A stretch of 64,000 nt of DNA from Steinernema hermaphroditum (lineage: Eukaryota; Nematoda; Chromadorea; Rhabditida; Steinernematidae), in the NCBI GenBank assembly GCA_030435675.1, contig CM059625.1, forward strand, positions 15,314,001 to 15,378,000, given 5' to 3'. Under the pieces are notes generated by a model, which saw nothing but the letters and a program-made list of their open reading frames with translations, ran no database searches and was not told the DNA's origin. A program made the translations under genes and the position numbers. Positions 36,258 through 46,939 of the stretch are shown piece after piece (the stretch's first letter is position 1; every line of letters begins with the position of its first letter).

Positions 36258-36944
36258 GCCCGCTTCTCTGCACACACCACTTAAGGTAATAAACAGCAAT
36301 GCAATCTTTGAATAGGATTGAAACATTTCAGAGATGCAGCTTGATGAAAGTTTGCTTGCTTTATTATCACTACACTGATCTTCAAGCCTTGAATTGTATG
36401 CTGTTCATAGTCATCTTCTTCGAATAAATGAAACTGTGGATGGGGGGCTCACTCTGTACAGATAACTGTGAGAATAGAACTTATGAGCAGGATATTTTTT
36501 TTAGAACTCCCTCTTTTTATTTCACTTTTACTACCATAAATTACTTGTGCAACTGCATTGTTTAGCGCCCGGATCTGCTGGTGTTCCTTTCGTGAACTCG
36601 TTAGGCTCGCGGTCTTCGAGTTGGTGTTCCTTGGAATGGTCTTCGTCTGAGTATTCTTGAAACGTTTTGCAAATGCTCTGACATCAAAGCGAAATTTCAG
36701 AACTGTAGTGTCCCAAGGAAGTCACTCGTGTCGCGGTGGCGAGAGGTCGGTCGCCCTCTGAGCGTCTGGCTGGTCAGATGACAAACCCTGTGACAGTTGT
36801 GAGTGTTTCGGTCTTTAGAGGTAGTTGGCACATCCGGAAGCCGTAGCGGTACCACAGCTGACAACAAGTTGTTCGACACTAAGAATCCGGCTGCGTGAGA
36901 GGTCACCCTGAGCGTCACCGACGATCTGAGGACACCATAACCGG

Positions 36945-37156
36945 CTAAGAATCAAACACCAGACTACGGACTCATCTCTCCGAAGCAGATGCGAGCTCAG
37001 AAGCGTTCGCTGTGCCGCAAACGCCCGGAGGAGTAGAGAAAGAAGATCCGTCGCCATTTCCACAGTTTCGCCGAGTCCGGCACACCTAGTGAAGCGGACC
37101 GTCTCCAACCGGTTCGACATCAACGCCACGCCAGGGATGATGCCCGATGTAAGTAG
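36945..37156 (+). pseudogene. Broken copy of the gene cut by the right edge
   Basis: Reads SLCRKRPEE, then TAG, then RKKIRRHFHSFAES...RLQPVRHQRHARDDA, ending TAG at 37154-37156. It matches the C-terminal 45 codons of the minus-strand gene at 63863-64000 (LCRKRPEKKKFYCHF..., RPVRHKRHARDEAG) with about 70 percent DNA identity by eye, an extra 6 bases and an in-frame TAG. The second pair-forming cysteine (FYCHF) is changed. Likely a decayed duplicate, inverted relative to its parent and 27 kb away. Confidence 0.65.
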
Positions 37157-38500
37157 TGTCCTCTGTGTGTTCATTACTTGGTGTCAGGCAAGGCGCAATG
37201 CCTTTAAGTCGTGAAATAAAGTACAGTAAAGTAAGTCAAGCATTTCTCGCAAACCAGCCAAGCTTCCCATGAAGTACAGGGTTTCGTTCTGTAACGTTTA
37301 AATGTTCTGTAACACATAAAATGAGCACATCTCGCCGGAGGTATGGAAAAACCAAACGGCTACGCACTTCCTCGGACACTATGATAAACTCGAGCAGTCC
37401 GGAAGAGCAGGAATATCAGTAAAAAACTTTAAAAAAACATTAGAAAAACATTTTCAAATGCGTTGCAGCACTTTTGTGACACCTTGTGCAGAGTTGAGTA
37501 TCGGTGGAATTGAGTTTCGCCCATCCACGACGCGACCTCCCACCATCGGCGGATGGAAAAGAAGGATTGTTTCTCTAACGCGATTGCGGCAATCACAACT
37601 ATTAAGTTTAAACGAAGTAAGAAGTAATAAAAGTGAAATAAACGTGTGGCATCGCGTGTAGGATCACCTTATGTTCTCTGTGCTCCAGAGCCACGCCTGG
37701 AGTGGGTTTAGCCGATGGGACCAGACACTGATGGGACCGCTGATTACTGTGCTCTACTGAATACCGTCTCCAGCTCGAAACCATAAGAAGATCAACGTCA
37801 ACGGTATGATTTTGTCTTTCTTGTGCACTTACAAAACGGCTCGTAAGGCGGGCGCCTTTGATACGAGAAGCTAGGCTCGTCAATGCGTAAACTCATATGT
37901 ATGCATTGTAAATCGAGTTCTGCAAGCATTTCCCATCGTTTTATACACAGTTCTAAGAACTGATTGGTTTGGATAATACATCCATCAATCACCATCTGTC
38001 AGCAACGTAGAGTTTTAGGACAACTCCCGAGCCGATTCACTTTCCCGCCCTTGATCGTTCGAGCGATCCATTCCGATAAAGTACATGGACGCCGTCTGCT
38101 AACTGCCGAACGCGCCACCCACATCGGTGATAATTACAAGCATGTCCTTACCCCTTAGAGATGTTTTCTATATTTTATCACTTTGTTATCTGCCCTAGGT
38201 TTTGCCCCAAAAAGTTGTGGTCTATTTGTTATTTTGAGTTTGTTAGAAATTTCTTTCATTGTCGCCTGAGCTGCCGCTGTAGAGCGAGAGGTGGAGCGAC
38301 CGAACCAACAAATGAGAGTCGGCAAAGACGAAAGGGAGGAGCGAGCGAGAGCAGCGAAACCGCACTCTCGGACACACCCCTTGTAGTTCGGTAGTGCACA
38401 TTAACCAAAAACAAAGCCGTACTTCACGCGTACCTCACAATACGTCACCTTATCATGCGCAGGCACTAATGCACATTCTGGTTCATTGCAGATTGTCGCC
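37157..38500. other. Intergenic region with the duplicated upstream block of gene B
   Basis: No gene supported. The segment at about 38290-38415 is repeated, diverged, upstream of the next gene (see repeat entries). Confidence 0.45.
38290..38415 (+). promoter_or_regulatory. Duplicated upstream block, copy before zinc gene B
   Basis: Shares with 39525-39650 a series of blocks in the same order: a purine-rich GAG(A/G)GG run, CAAATGAGA, GGGAGG-GCG, CACTC, GACACACC, GTGC-CA and AACAAA. It ends 86 bp before the B start codon. Conservation of an upstream region between tandem paralogues suggests shared regulation. Confidence 0.55.
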
Positions 38501-39332
38501 ATGTCTTCCCAGATCACTGAGGAAGATATCAAATCACGTGGAAATACCGTCACCCCCAACGAAACAGTAAGTGTGGTTACACAGTCATATTTTTGAAGAA
38601 TCGACAAAATTGCACTAGTTGTGACACTGAGGGAATACGTCATGTCATTGGAACAGCTACGATTGCATTTCGAAATCAAAGACCATGCAGAAGCTAATTA
38701 TAGGCTTTATATAGGATTAGACAGCGCCCTCTCACGTGGCGCGCGCAGGTTAATGAGCACAGCCGTAGATGGAGCGTGCGACATTCGTATAGCTGGATTT
38801 CATGGTGATTGTTTCTTCCAGTGTTCAATCTCAATATAGCCACAGTCTTTCGTTTTAGCCCACTGATCGAGCGATGGACGCGGCGAACGGGGATCAATCG
38901 ACAGATACTACCAACAATCAAGAGTCCGAATCCTTCTGGGTTAGATGGGCTGGACCTCACCGCTCTACTGAGCCTTCCCCCGAAATCCCTATGCCGGTAA
39001 GTGATTCGTTTGACACACACTTTCAGCTCTCAATTTAGCACTTTTAGACGCTCTAAATTGGGAAACATTGGTTCCTCAAATTTAATAGATTGTTTCAGAC
39101 CCCCAATGTACCGCCTCCTCCTCCGCCTCCGCCTCCGCATCCTCATATCCTGTTCTGTAAGGCTTGCGGCTTGCATACAAAAAGATGTGCAATATGCGAA
39201 AAGAAGGGTGAATCGGTCACTGAGCACAAGCGCTGCCTCCACGATCGCATCGTTCATGAGAACATGAACGAAGAGTACTTCCGCTGCCGCTGCTGTGGCC
39301 ACAAAACCTATCTGTACAAGAACAAGAAGTAA
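38501..39332 (+). CDS. Small zinc-ribbon protein, cluster member B (proline-rich)
   Basis: Exons 38501-38566, 38859-38996 and 39099-39332, all phase 0, give 145 aa. The ATG follows a ATTGCAG acceptor by 9 bases. Exons 1-2 encode an acidic, polar N-terminus (about 68 aa). The last exon starts with nine prolines, then CKAC, CAIC with GES, EHKRCLHD, and NEEYFRCRCCGHKTYLY before a basic end. The part from CAIC to CRCC resembles members D and E, most clearly EEYFRCRCC against EETFFECMEC, but has 29 rather than 20 residues between pairs and an additional CxxC. CxxCxxxGES also recalls the first finger of Nanos proteins, though the rest of that domain is missing. Function unknown. Confidence 0.75.
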
Positions 39333-39524
39333 GAAATGTAATTTACCGTTATATTAAAGTTTATAATAATGTCATGTGTTGTTCAGCTGTTCATAAATGG
39401 CATCGAGCTAAAAACGTGCAAAAGATTTTTGAACATCGCAAGCTCATTTATTTTGCAAAAATTTGACTCATAGCGCTGCCGACTCGCGCTGACTGTTACC
39501 GCACGATTTCTCACGCGATAGGAG

Positions 39525-39650
39525 GCGCACCGCGAACCGGATTAGTCAGCAGCAAATGAGATTCAGCGATCGCGACAGGGAGGGGCGTCAGAGCACCACA
39601 CTCCCAGACACACCTCTCAGTGCGCACAGCCCAAATAAACAAACAAAAAC
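39525..39650 (+). promoter_or_regulatory. Duplicated upstream block, copy before zinc gene C
   Basis: Diverged copy of 38290-38415, 112 bp before the C start codon; includes CCAGACACACCTCTC and AAACAAACAAAAACC. Confidence 0.55.
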
Positions 39651-39761
39651 CGATTTGATCTAGGGGCAACAATTCAAACGCGTGCCGCTATTGTCTTATA
39701 TGCCGATGCTTATCTCATTGTTTATTTCAGGCTCTAATCAGTCTCCTCTCCAGACGGACTT

Positions 39762-40472
39762 ATGGCGTCACAAGTTGCCAACGAAGTGAAGATGGCGGCG
39801 ATTGAAGTCGCGACTGTGGCGGCTCACTTGGAACGTAGATGGGCCACTTCCAATACATTCAGTGGATATGATGTACAACAGGTGATATCATTTTATATAT
39901 GTTTATGATGCTGCTAACACCGTTAAACTATGAAAATTGTGCGCTGCCACATGCTTTTAGACAGTCTTAGTGTGTAGCCCGATTTTTAGTGACTTTTGCA
40001 ATTATCGGTGTGGCTAGTCAGATTGACCAACACCATTTTAATAGCTGAAGTACCGTACATAAGCGAGAAAAAACTTGATTAACTGGAGTAAATATTTCAG
40101 GCACAACTCATGAGCAATGGACTGGTCGCACTCAGCATGCACAGCACGCGACTGGCAGAAATGTTGCGTCAAGCTGCCCAAGTTCAAGTGGTATGTTAAA
40201 CATCATAGCATAACTAAGGGCATTGCTGGATACGTTTAGAGACGTCTCGGTCCAGATGATTTTTTCGCGAAGTGCTTCTGCACAGTTGTTGGCGGGTGTG
40301 CCCCCACATTGGGCCTGGTCGTGAAAATGCCGCACTGTATAAGTGTGTCATTTGCGGCACTCACTTCCAGCCGCGTCGTTCGGCACGTTTGTATGTGAAA
40401 CGTTTTCCAGCAGCCCGTTCTGACCAGCTAATTTCAGAGAACACTCCGAGGGACGTTAGCATCACAACCTAA
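39762..40472 (+). pseudogene. Cluster member C, apparently frameshifted
   Basis: Exon 1 (39762-39881) and exon 2 (40101-40190) are phase-0 and encode helical segments (EVATVAAHLERRW; LSMHSTRLAEMLRQAA) like those of D and E. The expected last exon begins after CTGCACAG at 40286. In phase 0 it stops after 12 residues; the zinc reading (CWRVCPHIGPG, YKCVICGTHF, then a basic tail, stop 40470-40472) is in another frame, and no canonical acceptor restores it. The first cysteine pair is also irregular (CxxxC). Either the gene is decaying, the exon boundary is unusual, or the sequence has an indel. AATAAA at 40550-40555. Confidence 0.5.
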
Positions 40473-40555
40473 CCGAGTTCTCTCATAAAGATATGTTTGT
40501 CTAGTCTGCATGATCACCTAAGATTTTGCTGCATGATTTGTTCTTGTAAAATAAA

Positions 40556-41376
40556 ATTTTGTATACTAGAGGTGTCACAAGGGCGGCACTTCTCGGGAAA
40601 TGCACAAAACTGAACGTCTAGTCTGTATGTGTAACACATGTCTGTGCAATTGCGGTCGTCATGTCTCGTTCAAGCGGTGTGCGCTTTGTAGGATGAACAC
40701 CGTGCCGTCGTCAGTCACCGTCGCATCTTTTTTTACCGTCTGCGTTCCTTTCGTCTGGCTGGCTGGCAGCGCCGCATGAGCGTGATCTGCATTTCGCACT
40801 TTAACGGAAGACTATCCACCTCCTCTCCTTTCCTATGCACCTCAATCACCAGACGCTCTTGTCATGAACAACAACGATCACACCGTCCAGTATTCAACGT
40901 TCAATGACGAACCTCGCGTGCCTTAAGACTACACTTGTCAAGATCTATCGGGCCTATGAAGCAGGACGTGGTTTTGGCCGTAGCCTAATACCCAAACGTT
41001 ATTTCTCTACTGTATGAGGTTATTGGTACTCGCGGTATGCTATTTGTTGCCAAAACGCCATACACACCCATGATCGCAGTCGATCGCTGGTAGTTCCCTC
41101 ATTTTATTGTCGAGGCCTCTGCGACGCAACGTCCTGGGCGCGCATTTGCATTTGGCCGACTGTCTGGGTGTCGTTGAGTTTCGCTGCGAAATTTTGTCCA
41201 CTCTGTATTCGACACCCTTTCGTTCAGAAGTGCGACGCGCTATGTCCAGGCTTATTACTTTTGGAAATAGTACCCGTGAAGACAAATAAAATCATCGCGC
41301 GCCTCTTTACTGTTCTCGAGAGCCATAGATCGTGTTTTCTACTAAATTTGTTGCAGTTTAGCATATAAAAGTGAGG
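40556..41376. other. Intergenic, probable promoter of zinc gene D
   Basis: GC-richer parts at 40640-40800 and 41100-41240; no exon supported. A TTGCAG acceptor at 41352-41356 lies just before the D start codon. Confidence 0.45.
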
Positions 41377-41946
41377 ATGTCCGCCCAGCAAATACGGGAT
41401 TTATTCAACGTGATCCTGGCGAACGTCGCCATAGATGAGCGATCTGGAACTCCGGAGAGCCGGCGCCGCCTTGAGGTAAGCTTGTCGCACTTTAATTTAG
41501 GAAGCCCGCTCTTGGTAGATCTTAATATGCGGCTCTAACTCTTTCAGCATATTGTCCTACAGGCCACATTTTGTTAGGTGACCACTTAATCTTTCACATA
41601 TTATCATCACTTTAGAGGCTTTCTCGGTAAATGCTTCGTTTTAGGTCATCATCTACTACTTACAATGCATCATCGCGTTCCAACGCAATGTGAACCGCAG
41701 CCATCGCTCTCTGCCTGAACCGAGTGTACGTTGTTTTTACCGTAACACTCGAGGCTCCTTACGAATCTTACCAAATCTAGATTAATTTGACACCTTAGCT
41801 TTCAGGTCGCCACTCGCACTCTTGTCAGCCTCCACTGCAACAATTGCCACAGAGATCGCCCTCACGAAAGGCATCTGCACGGTGACCGTGGAGAAGAGTT
41901 CTTTACTTGCGGCTTCTGTCGCACCCTTTTCGGTTCGCACAACTAG
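41377..41946 (+). CDS. Small zinc-ribbon protein, cluster member D
   Basis: Exons 41377-41475, 41645-41725 and 41806-41946, all phase 0, give 106 aa. The N-terminal two exons encode amphipathic helices (QQIRDLFNVILANVA; VIIYYLQCIIAFQRNV). The last exon has LHCNNC, HRDRPHERHLHGDRGEEFFT (exactly 20 residues), CGFC, then RTLFGSHN and the stop. Compared with member E, the shared core is C-x2-C-x3-R-x-PHERH-x7-E-x-FF-x-C-x2-C. Four cysteines, possibly with the conserved histidines, should bind one zinc. No signal peptide; small, probably intracellular. I do not recognise the family. Confidence 0.8.
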
Positions 41947-43010
41947 GATGATCTACAGTGCTGCAGAATCATTGCTGGATCTATGGAGCTGCAATGTTGT
42001 CTGCTTATCACTCATAGTTCTGATAAATAATTGTATACTACCTGTTGCTATCCTTTATACCTTGTTTGGACGCTAGCTTTTTCAAGGAAAGGGGCAAAAT
42101 ATCGCAACCACGTTTGGTGTGCACAAGAATAAACACTTTGGGATGAAAAAGAGTATGCGATACGCGAAAGATTGTCCAGAGGCAAATATTTTGCGTGCCT
42201 CATAACACTGTGATTTGGCGATTTTGACGAACGCTGTAATGTGACGACTCTTACAAAGACGAAATTTAGAATGTTTGCGCAAGATCGAAGCAAAACGCCA
42301 TGAAAGGGACGTCTGCAAGGAATATGTAAGATCGAGCAAGCAAGAAACAATGTCTGAATAACTGGAATCGCGTTCTGCTCTTCCTTCATATACAGTCCTT
42401 CTTATCCCTCTAGTACATCTTATAGGATATCTAAACCGGGAAAATCTGCCACAACACTGAACACGAATGCTTGTTCACCACTGAATTGGTGTAGACGATA
42501 TGTTATTTTGATGATCTTTTATTGGAAATAAGCAAAGCACCGTAACTCTCCGCGATTTCCACCTACATACTACCAACTGTTTCGCCTGTGTATGGTTCTT
42601 TTGAATGTTTCATCCCGAAAACCGCTCTACGTGACTTATGACAGTCCTTGCCTCTAGTATACGTTTACAATTTTGGTCTCAAAACTATCGCATTGCGCGT
42701 TTGAGTGAGTATTAACAGTGTCGAATACGCGTAGCCGTCAGGCATGTGTGCCCTGCTGAAACAGAGAGACACTGCTGATGGTGCCACGCGCTCCGCCTTC
42801 TTTAGCATCTCGTGTTACCCTAGAGGTGACCTTTCGAATACGCCCAAGATGCGGAGATAAGTTTCGTAACTTGAGGAAGACTTTGAGTGGATCAACGGTC
42901 ACTACATCTAATACCAAGCTCACACTGATCTGTCTGTTTATTCCTATTCGCGACTCTTAACTTGCCATTGCTTTACACTTCGTATCTTGCTTTTCAGACC
43001 TACGTTAAAG
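41947..43010. other. Intergenic between zinc genes D and E
   Basis: No supported gene; open frames on both strands near 42048-42389 and 42738-42960 lack splice context. Confidence 0.45.
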
Positions 43011-43765
43011 ATGTCCGACAATTATTGCGACCAAATCCGCGAACTTTGCCGACAAATTAGTCAGTACGCAGATGAAGCCGAGGCTGACGGTACTGCTGCC
43101 AGCAGAAGTGTTTATGTAAGTTGCTTTTCAGCTACAATTTATACAATATTATAGCGAAATAGCTCTGATACATCCTGTACACGAGAGTATTACAAATTTG
43201 CGTTCCTTTCCGATTGTTGAGCGATCACTTGAAACTTGGAGGTGATTGCTCTTTCGAAATTTTAGATCGTTGGGTATTGACTTTTAATGCCGCATTTCAG
43301 ATGACGCTTCAACTCTTGCGTGAAATTGTAGCAGTCCATGAGAGTGAACGTGCTCGTAGCCCGGATACTACTACATCGTCAACTCATCAAGTATGTCCTC
43401 CCCTTTGTCGCCCTAAATTGCTTTGCTTTGAGAAACTGAATAACCTCTATTGCAGGTTCTGGGCGAGTTCCCTTCGCGGCAGCTGATAGTTCTCTACTGC
43501 AGAGAATGTGAAAATCGGGAGCCCCATGAAAGACATGAAAGCCTTCGCGTCGAAGAAACATTCTTCGAGTGCATGGAATGTGCGAACCGCGTTTTCTTAT
43601 ACACGGAAGAGTGAGCTAACTGAAATGGTGCAACATCTAATTCCGTTTTTCAGCGAAGCGGACTTTTGGTATGGAGACAATGATGACACTCATGGCTCAC
43701 CCGGCCCTCAGGGACAAAACGGAGGTGACGATGATTCGAGTAATGAAGTATCTTCATCGGTCTAA
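43011..43765 (+). CDS. Small zinc-ribbon protein, cluster member E
   Basis: Exons 43011-43115, 43301-43390, 43456-43610 and 43654-43765 join in phase (0, 0, 2) to 153 aa. The first two exons are helical (CDQIRELCRQISQYADEA; MTLQLLREIVAVHESERAR). Exon 3 carries LYCREC, ENREPHERHESLRVEETFFE (20 residues), CMEC, ANRVFLY, closely matching member D. A fourth exon adds a Gly/Asp/Ser-rich acidic tail (GDNDDTHGSPGPQGQNGG). The extra exon, absent in D, is the main structural difference. Role unknown; zinc binding inferred from the spacing. Confidence 0.8.
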
Positions 43766-44254
43766 AAGTCTAAGAGTTGCTGGGGGGAATTCCTTTTCGC
43801 ATGGGTTAACCCAATTTCTGCAGTTGATTCACTCCGATGAATATCGCTTTGCGTTTTCTCGACCTGCCTACAGTTTGACTTATCTTTGCCGTAGCCTTGT
43901 CCATCTCAATAATTCGTTTTCTTTTCATTACCCTATCTCAAACTCCACCTGCCAACATCGCACTCTCCTTCAAAGTCCTCGAAAACAAGCCATAGGGGGA
44001 ATAGCAGTTTCTTCAGTTACTACTCCTAGCATCAGTTGTATCATCTTTCCGTGTGCCAACGTACCAATTTCCGTGTGCCTTTCCGTCTCAGCCTCAGCCT
44101 GTCTGTAGTAACTGCTTCGTTTAATTCAGAACTGCATGCGTCATCCGTCCTCCTATGTAATCTACTGTAGCCTCAGCAATTTGTGTGTAATCAAACATGG
44201 ATAATTTGCTTTTACTTCTTGAATCAAAGACAGAAAATGGATCATTACACTACA

Positions 44255-45498
44255 TTAATGACGACGACGAAGAGCAGCTGCGCGGGCGCGCTTGTCATAG
44301 GCACCGTTCGTTTCAGTAGCCTAAATTTAGAGCTTTAGCAGACGTTAACTGAACGATGAGTTTACCTTATCCGAAGGAGCCACAGGCTCTTGAGCTGGTG
44401 GCAGAGACTCTACGATAGGCTCAAGTGTCGGAGGCTGAGCAGTGGGCTGCAGTGATGGCGGCTTAGCATCAATGGGATGAGCGCCAGCGTCGTTGCCGAG
44501 GTCATAAATGCCGGCTCCGGGCTTGTCGTCGTCAGCTTTCTTGGAGCGCTCAGGACACGGGCAGTATTCGGCATCAGAGCCATGAGGTCCAATCTTGCCG
44601 GGGAAGCCGATAACGCCGTCCTTGCCAGGCTCACCAGGACGACCAACCGGTCCGGGTTCTCCTTGAGGTCCAGGAAGAGCGTCATCACCGCGTTCGCCAG
44701 TCATTCCTTCATCACCAACCATTCCGGGCATTCCAGGTTCTCCCTTAGGTCCGGGCGCTCCCTTTGCATAACCAATACCGTCCTCTCCTGGGGCTCCCTT
44801 CTCTCCTTGTGGTCCTTGGTCGCCAGGGTATCCATGCTCTCCCTCAGGTCCTTCTTCACCAGTCTCTCCATCACGTCCAGACGTTCCAGTGGCGCCTTTG
44901 GCTCCCTTTGGTCCACGTTGTCCTCGCTTGCCTTTGTAGCCGGGATAGCCAGGCGGTCCAGCAGGGCACGGTGCGCATGAAGATCCAGCGATACCGGTGT
45001 TGTCATACGGATTATCAGAGGAACTGAACGATCCAGAGTCATCTCCGCCGCTGTTTCCAGGAAGGCCGGGAATGCCGTTGTCGCCGTCTTCTCCTTTTTC
45101 TCCGGCGACTCCAGGGGGTCCCTGAGGGCCAGGCGGGCAGACTAGAGGTTTCTTGTCGCCAGCAGTACCCGAAGCTGGCTTCTCAGAGTCTGTGGCGTCG
45201 TCTAAGAGCACGAATTTTACATTCTCACGGTGCTATAACTAAGTGACTTACATTGGCGACGAACTCGTTCAGTATCACGAACGACACGAGTGAACTTGAT
45301 CTCCTGGCCTTGACTCATCAGCGAATCCCACATAATATTGGACATCTCCAAATATTCAACGCGCTGGAGGGCCAGTTCTTCTTCCATGATCGTCACATCG
45401 TTCATAAGAACGGGGACAGTGACGACAAGGGCAATGAACGCCGTTCCGGCAAGAGCTGCCGCAGCTCGCACCCACCACTTGAGGCTACACTCTTCCAT
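44255..45498 (-). CDS. Cuticle collagen
   Basis: Exons 45498-45252, 45201-44366 and 44320-44255 join in phase to 382 aa. Exon 1 is a nematode cuticle-collagen N-domain: a membrane helix (AAAALAGTAFIALVVTVPVL) then a helix with MSNIMWDSL, ending in the subtilisin-like cleavage site ERVRR. Exon 2 has Gly-X-Y blocks (GPQGPPGVAGEKGEDG; GPPGYPGYKGKRGQRGPKG; GEPGPVGRPGEPGKDG) interrupted by cysteine segments VCPPG, SSCAPCPAG and YCPCPE, which cross-link trimers. A proline-rich non-collagenous tail follows, and the short third exon adds a basic end (YDKRARAAALRRRH). The product is secreted into the cuticle. A TATA-like sequence lies at 45566-45559. I cannot assign a specific col gene. Confidence 0.92.
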
Positions 45499-45549
45499 TA
45501 CTGTTCGGACACGCAACTGGAGAGACCGAGTTGACTGACCATCGCCCAC

Positions 45550-46485
45550 CTTGTGGCGTTTCTATACTCGTGCGCGGCGCCGCCCACATCGCTTATCGCG
45601 AATCCCAATCGTCCTCGCTGCGCACTTTTCTGCCTCCGGCTTTTTACATGCGGCAGATAAACGGATCTGGAAACAAAAGCGAAACTCGAGCGAATGAATG
45701 AGTAATGAAAGATAACATCTAGCCTGCGCAAATTCACAGCTCTAATGCGTCCTTCGGATCGTCGCTCAAGGCACGCGGAATTTGAACGCACCTTACGGCT
45801 AATTTCAGAACACAGATAAAAAACGAAGGTAGAAGTACGTCAAATTTACCTTGCTTCAACACAATTTACTCCACATTTTGGTAATTATTTAGCACCTGCT
45901 GAAATCGAAGTCCCGTCCTTGACCGTTTTTAAGCGTTTTTATATGACATTTGTGACATTTGTTCCGTCAGTGAAGCCGTGATTTGACGTCCCAGTAGTTC
46001 TGATCATCGGCAAACTTCACCGGTTTTTGCACAGTCCTAACACTTCGAAGAACGAGCGAAAAAAGGCACAATGCACTTCACAATTCTAATACGTCCTTCG
46101 GTCATCGCCCGAATACCACACAGCCGGTAAACAATGCGAACATCTTAAAAGACAATTCAATGTTTCACGTTAATCGCCCTCATTCTTGCGGGATGACTCG
46201 AGCGGTGTTCTTCGCGTCGCTTAATGCGCCGGTACTCAAATGGCTATAATTAGTAGAAATTCGCGGAGAGTGAGCGAGGGAGGCAGAGGTGGACGGGAGG
46301 AGCAGATATGGAAGATCCGGTGTGCGACGGACCTGCCACACAGTGTTCACAAAAGGTGAATTACGAAATGAAATATGACAGTTTGTCGCACTTCCGATGT
46401 GCAGAAAGCCGTTTATTAAGTGCGATTATTCGACTTGACGGATGTGGCGTGTGGCCTTATATCGCACACAGGTTCAGACCTCAGA
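45550..46485. other. Intergenic, upstream of the collagen gene
   Basis: Holds a diverged direct repeat (45733-45768 and 46078-46110, core TCTAAT-CGTCCTTCGG) that may be a duplicated collagen enhancer element. No gene. Confidence 0.45.
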
Positions 46486-46558
46486 GCCCCTTTAGCTCAG
46501 CCGGTAGAGCGTTAGACTTTTAATCTAACGGCCAAGGGTTCGAATCCCTTAGGGGGCG
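46486..46558 (+). tRNA. tRNA-Lys (UUU)
   Basis: 73-nt cloverleaf: acceptor GCCCCTT pairs with AGGGGGC, D-arm GCTC/GAGC, anticodon stem TTAGA/TCTAA with loop CTTTTAA (anticodon TTT), T-arm AAGGG TTCGAAT CCCTT, discriminator G. A and B boxes are intact. Confidence 0.97.
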
Positions 46559-46939
46559 AAGCTTTTTCCTTCCCGTTTTGTGACGTTTTCAACCATTTAT
46601 AAACTCTGCCGACAGGTGTTTGGTTTGAACACATTAGCAGAATATCGAAGAACCATAAAGAACTCTTCCTAATGATCATTGTGTGAACTTCACATTAACG
46701 TTCACGGTAATCACAGTGTTCGCAATTGCGCGAACATCTTTTGCGCCCACACCTGACGTGTTTACCCATGCACTTTCATTTGGTCTCAGCACGAAAAGCC
46801 TGACACATGACGGAAGACGACCAAATCGCGAAAAAAATGCGGATAAGAGTGAAATTTCAAAACAGAGAACTATCGTCGGTGCAACAGCACACAGTATGAA
46901 TGTGTTTTTAATTCGCTGTCGCTAAAGCCCCGTTTTAGG

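Noticed and set aside
44477..44980. 167-codon plus-strand open frame
   Set aside because: Antisense shadow of the Gly-X-Y coding exon of the collagen gene.
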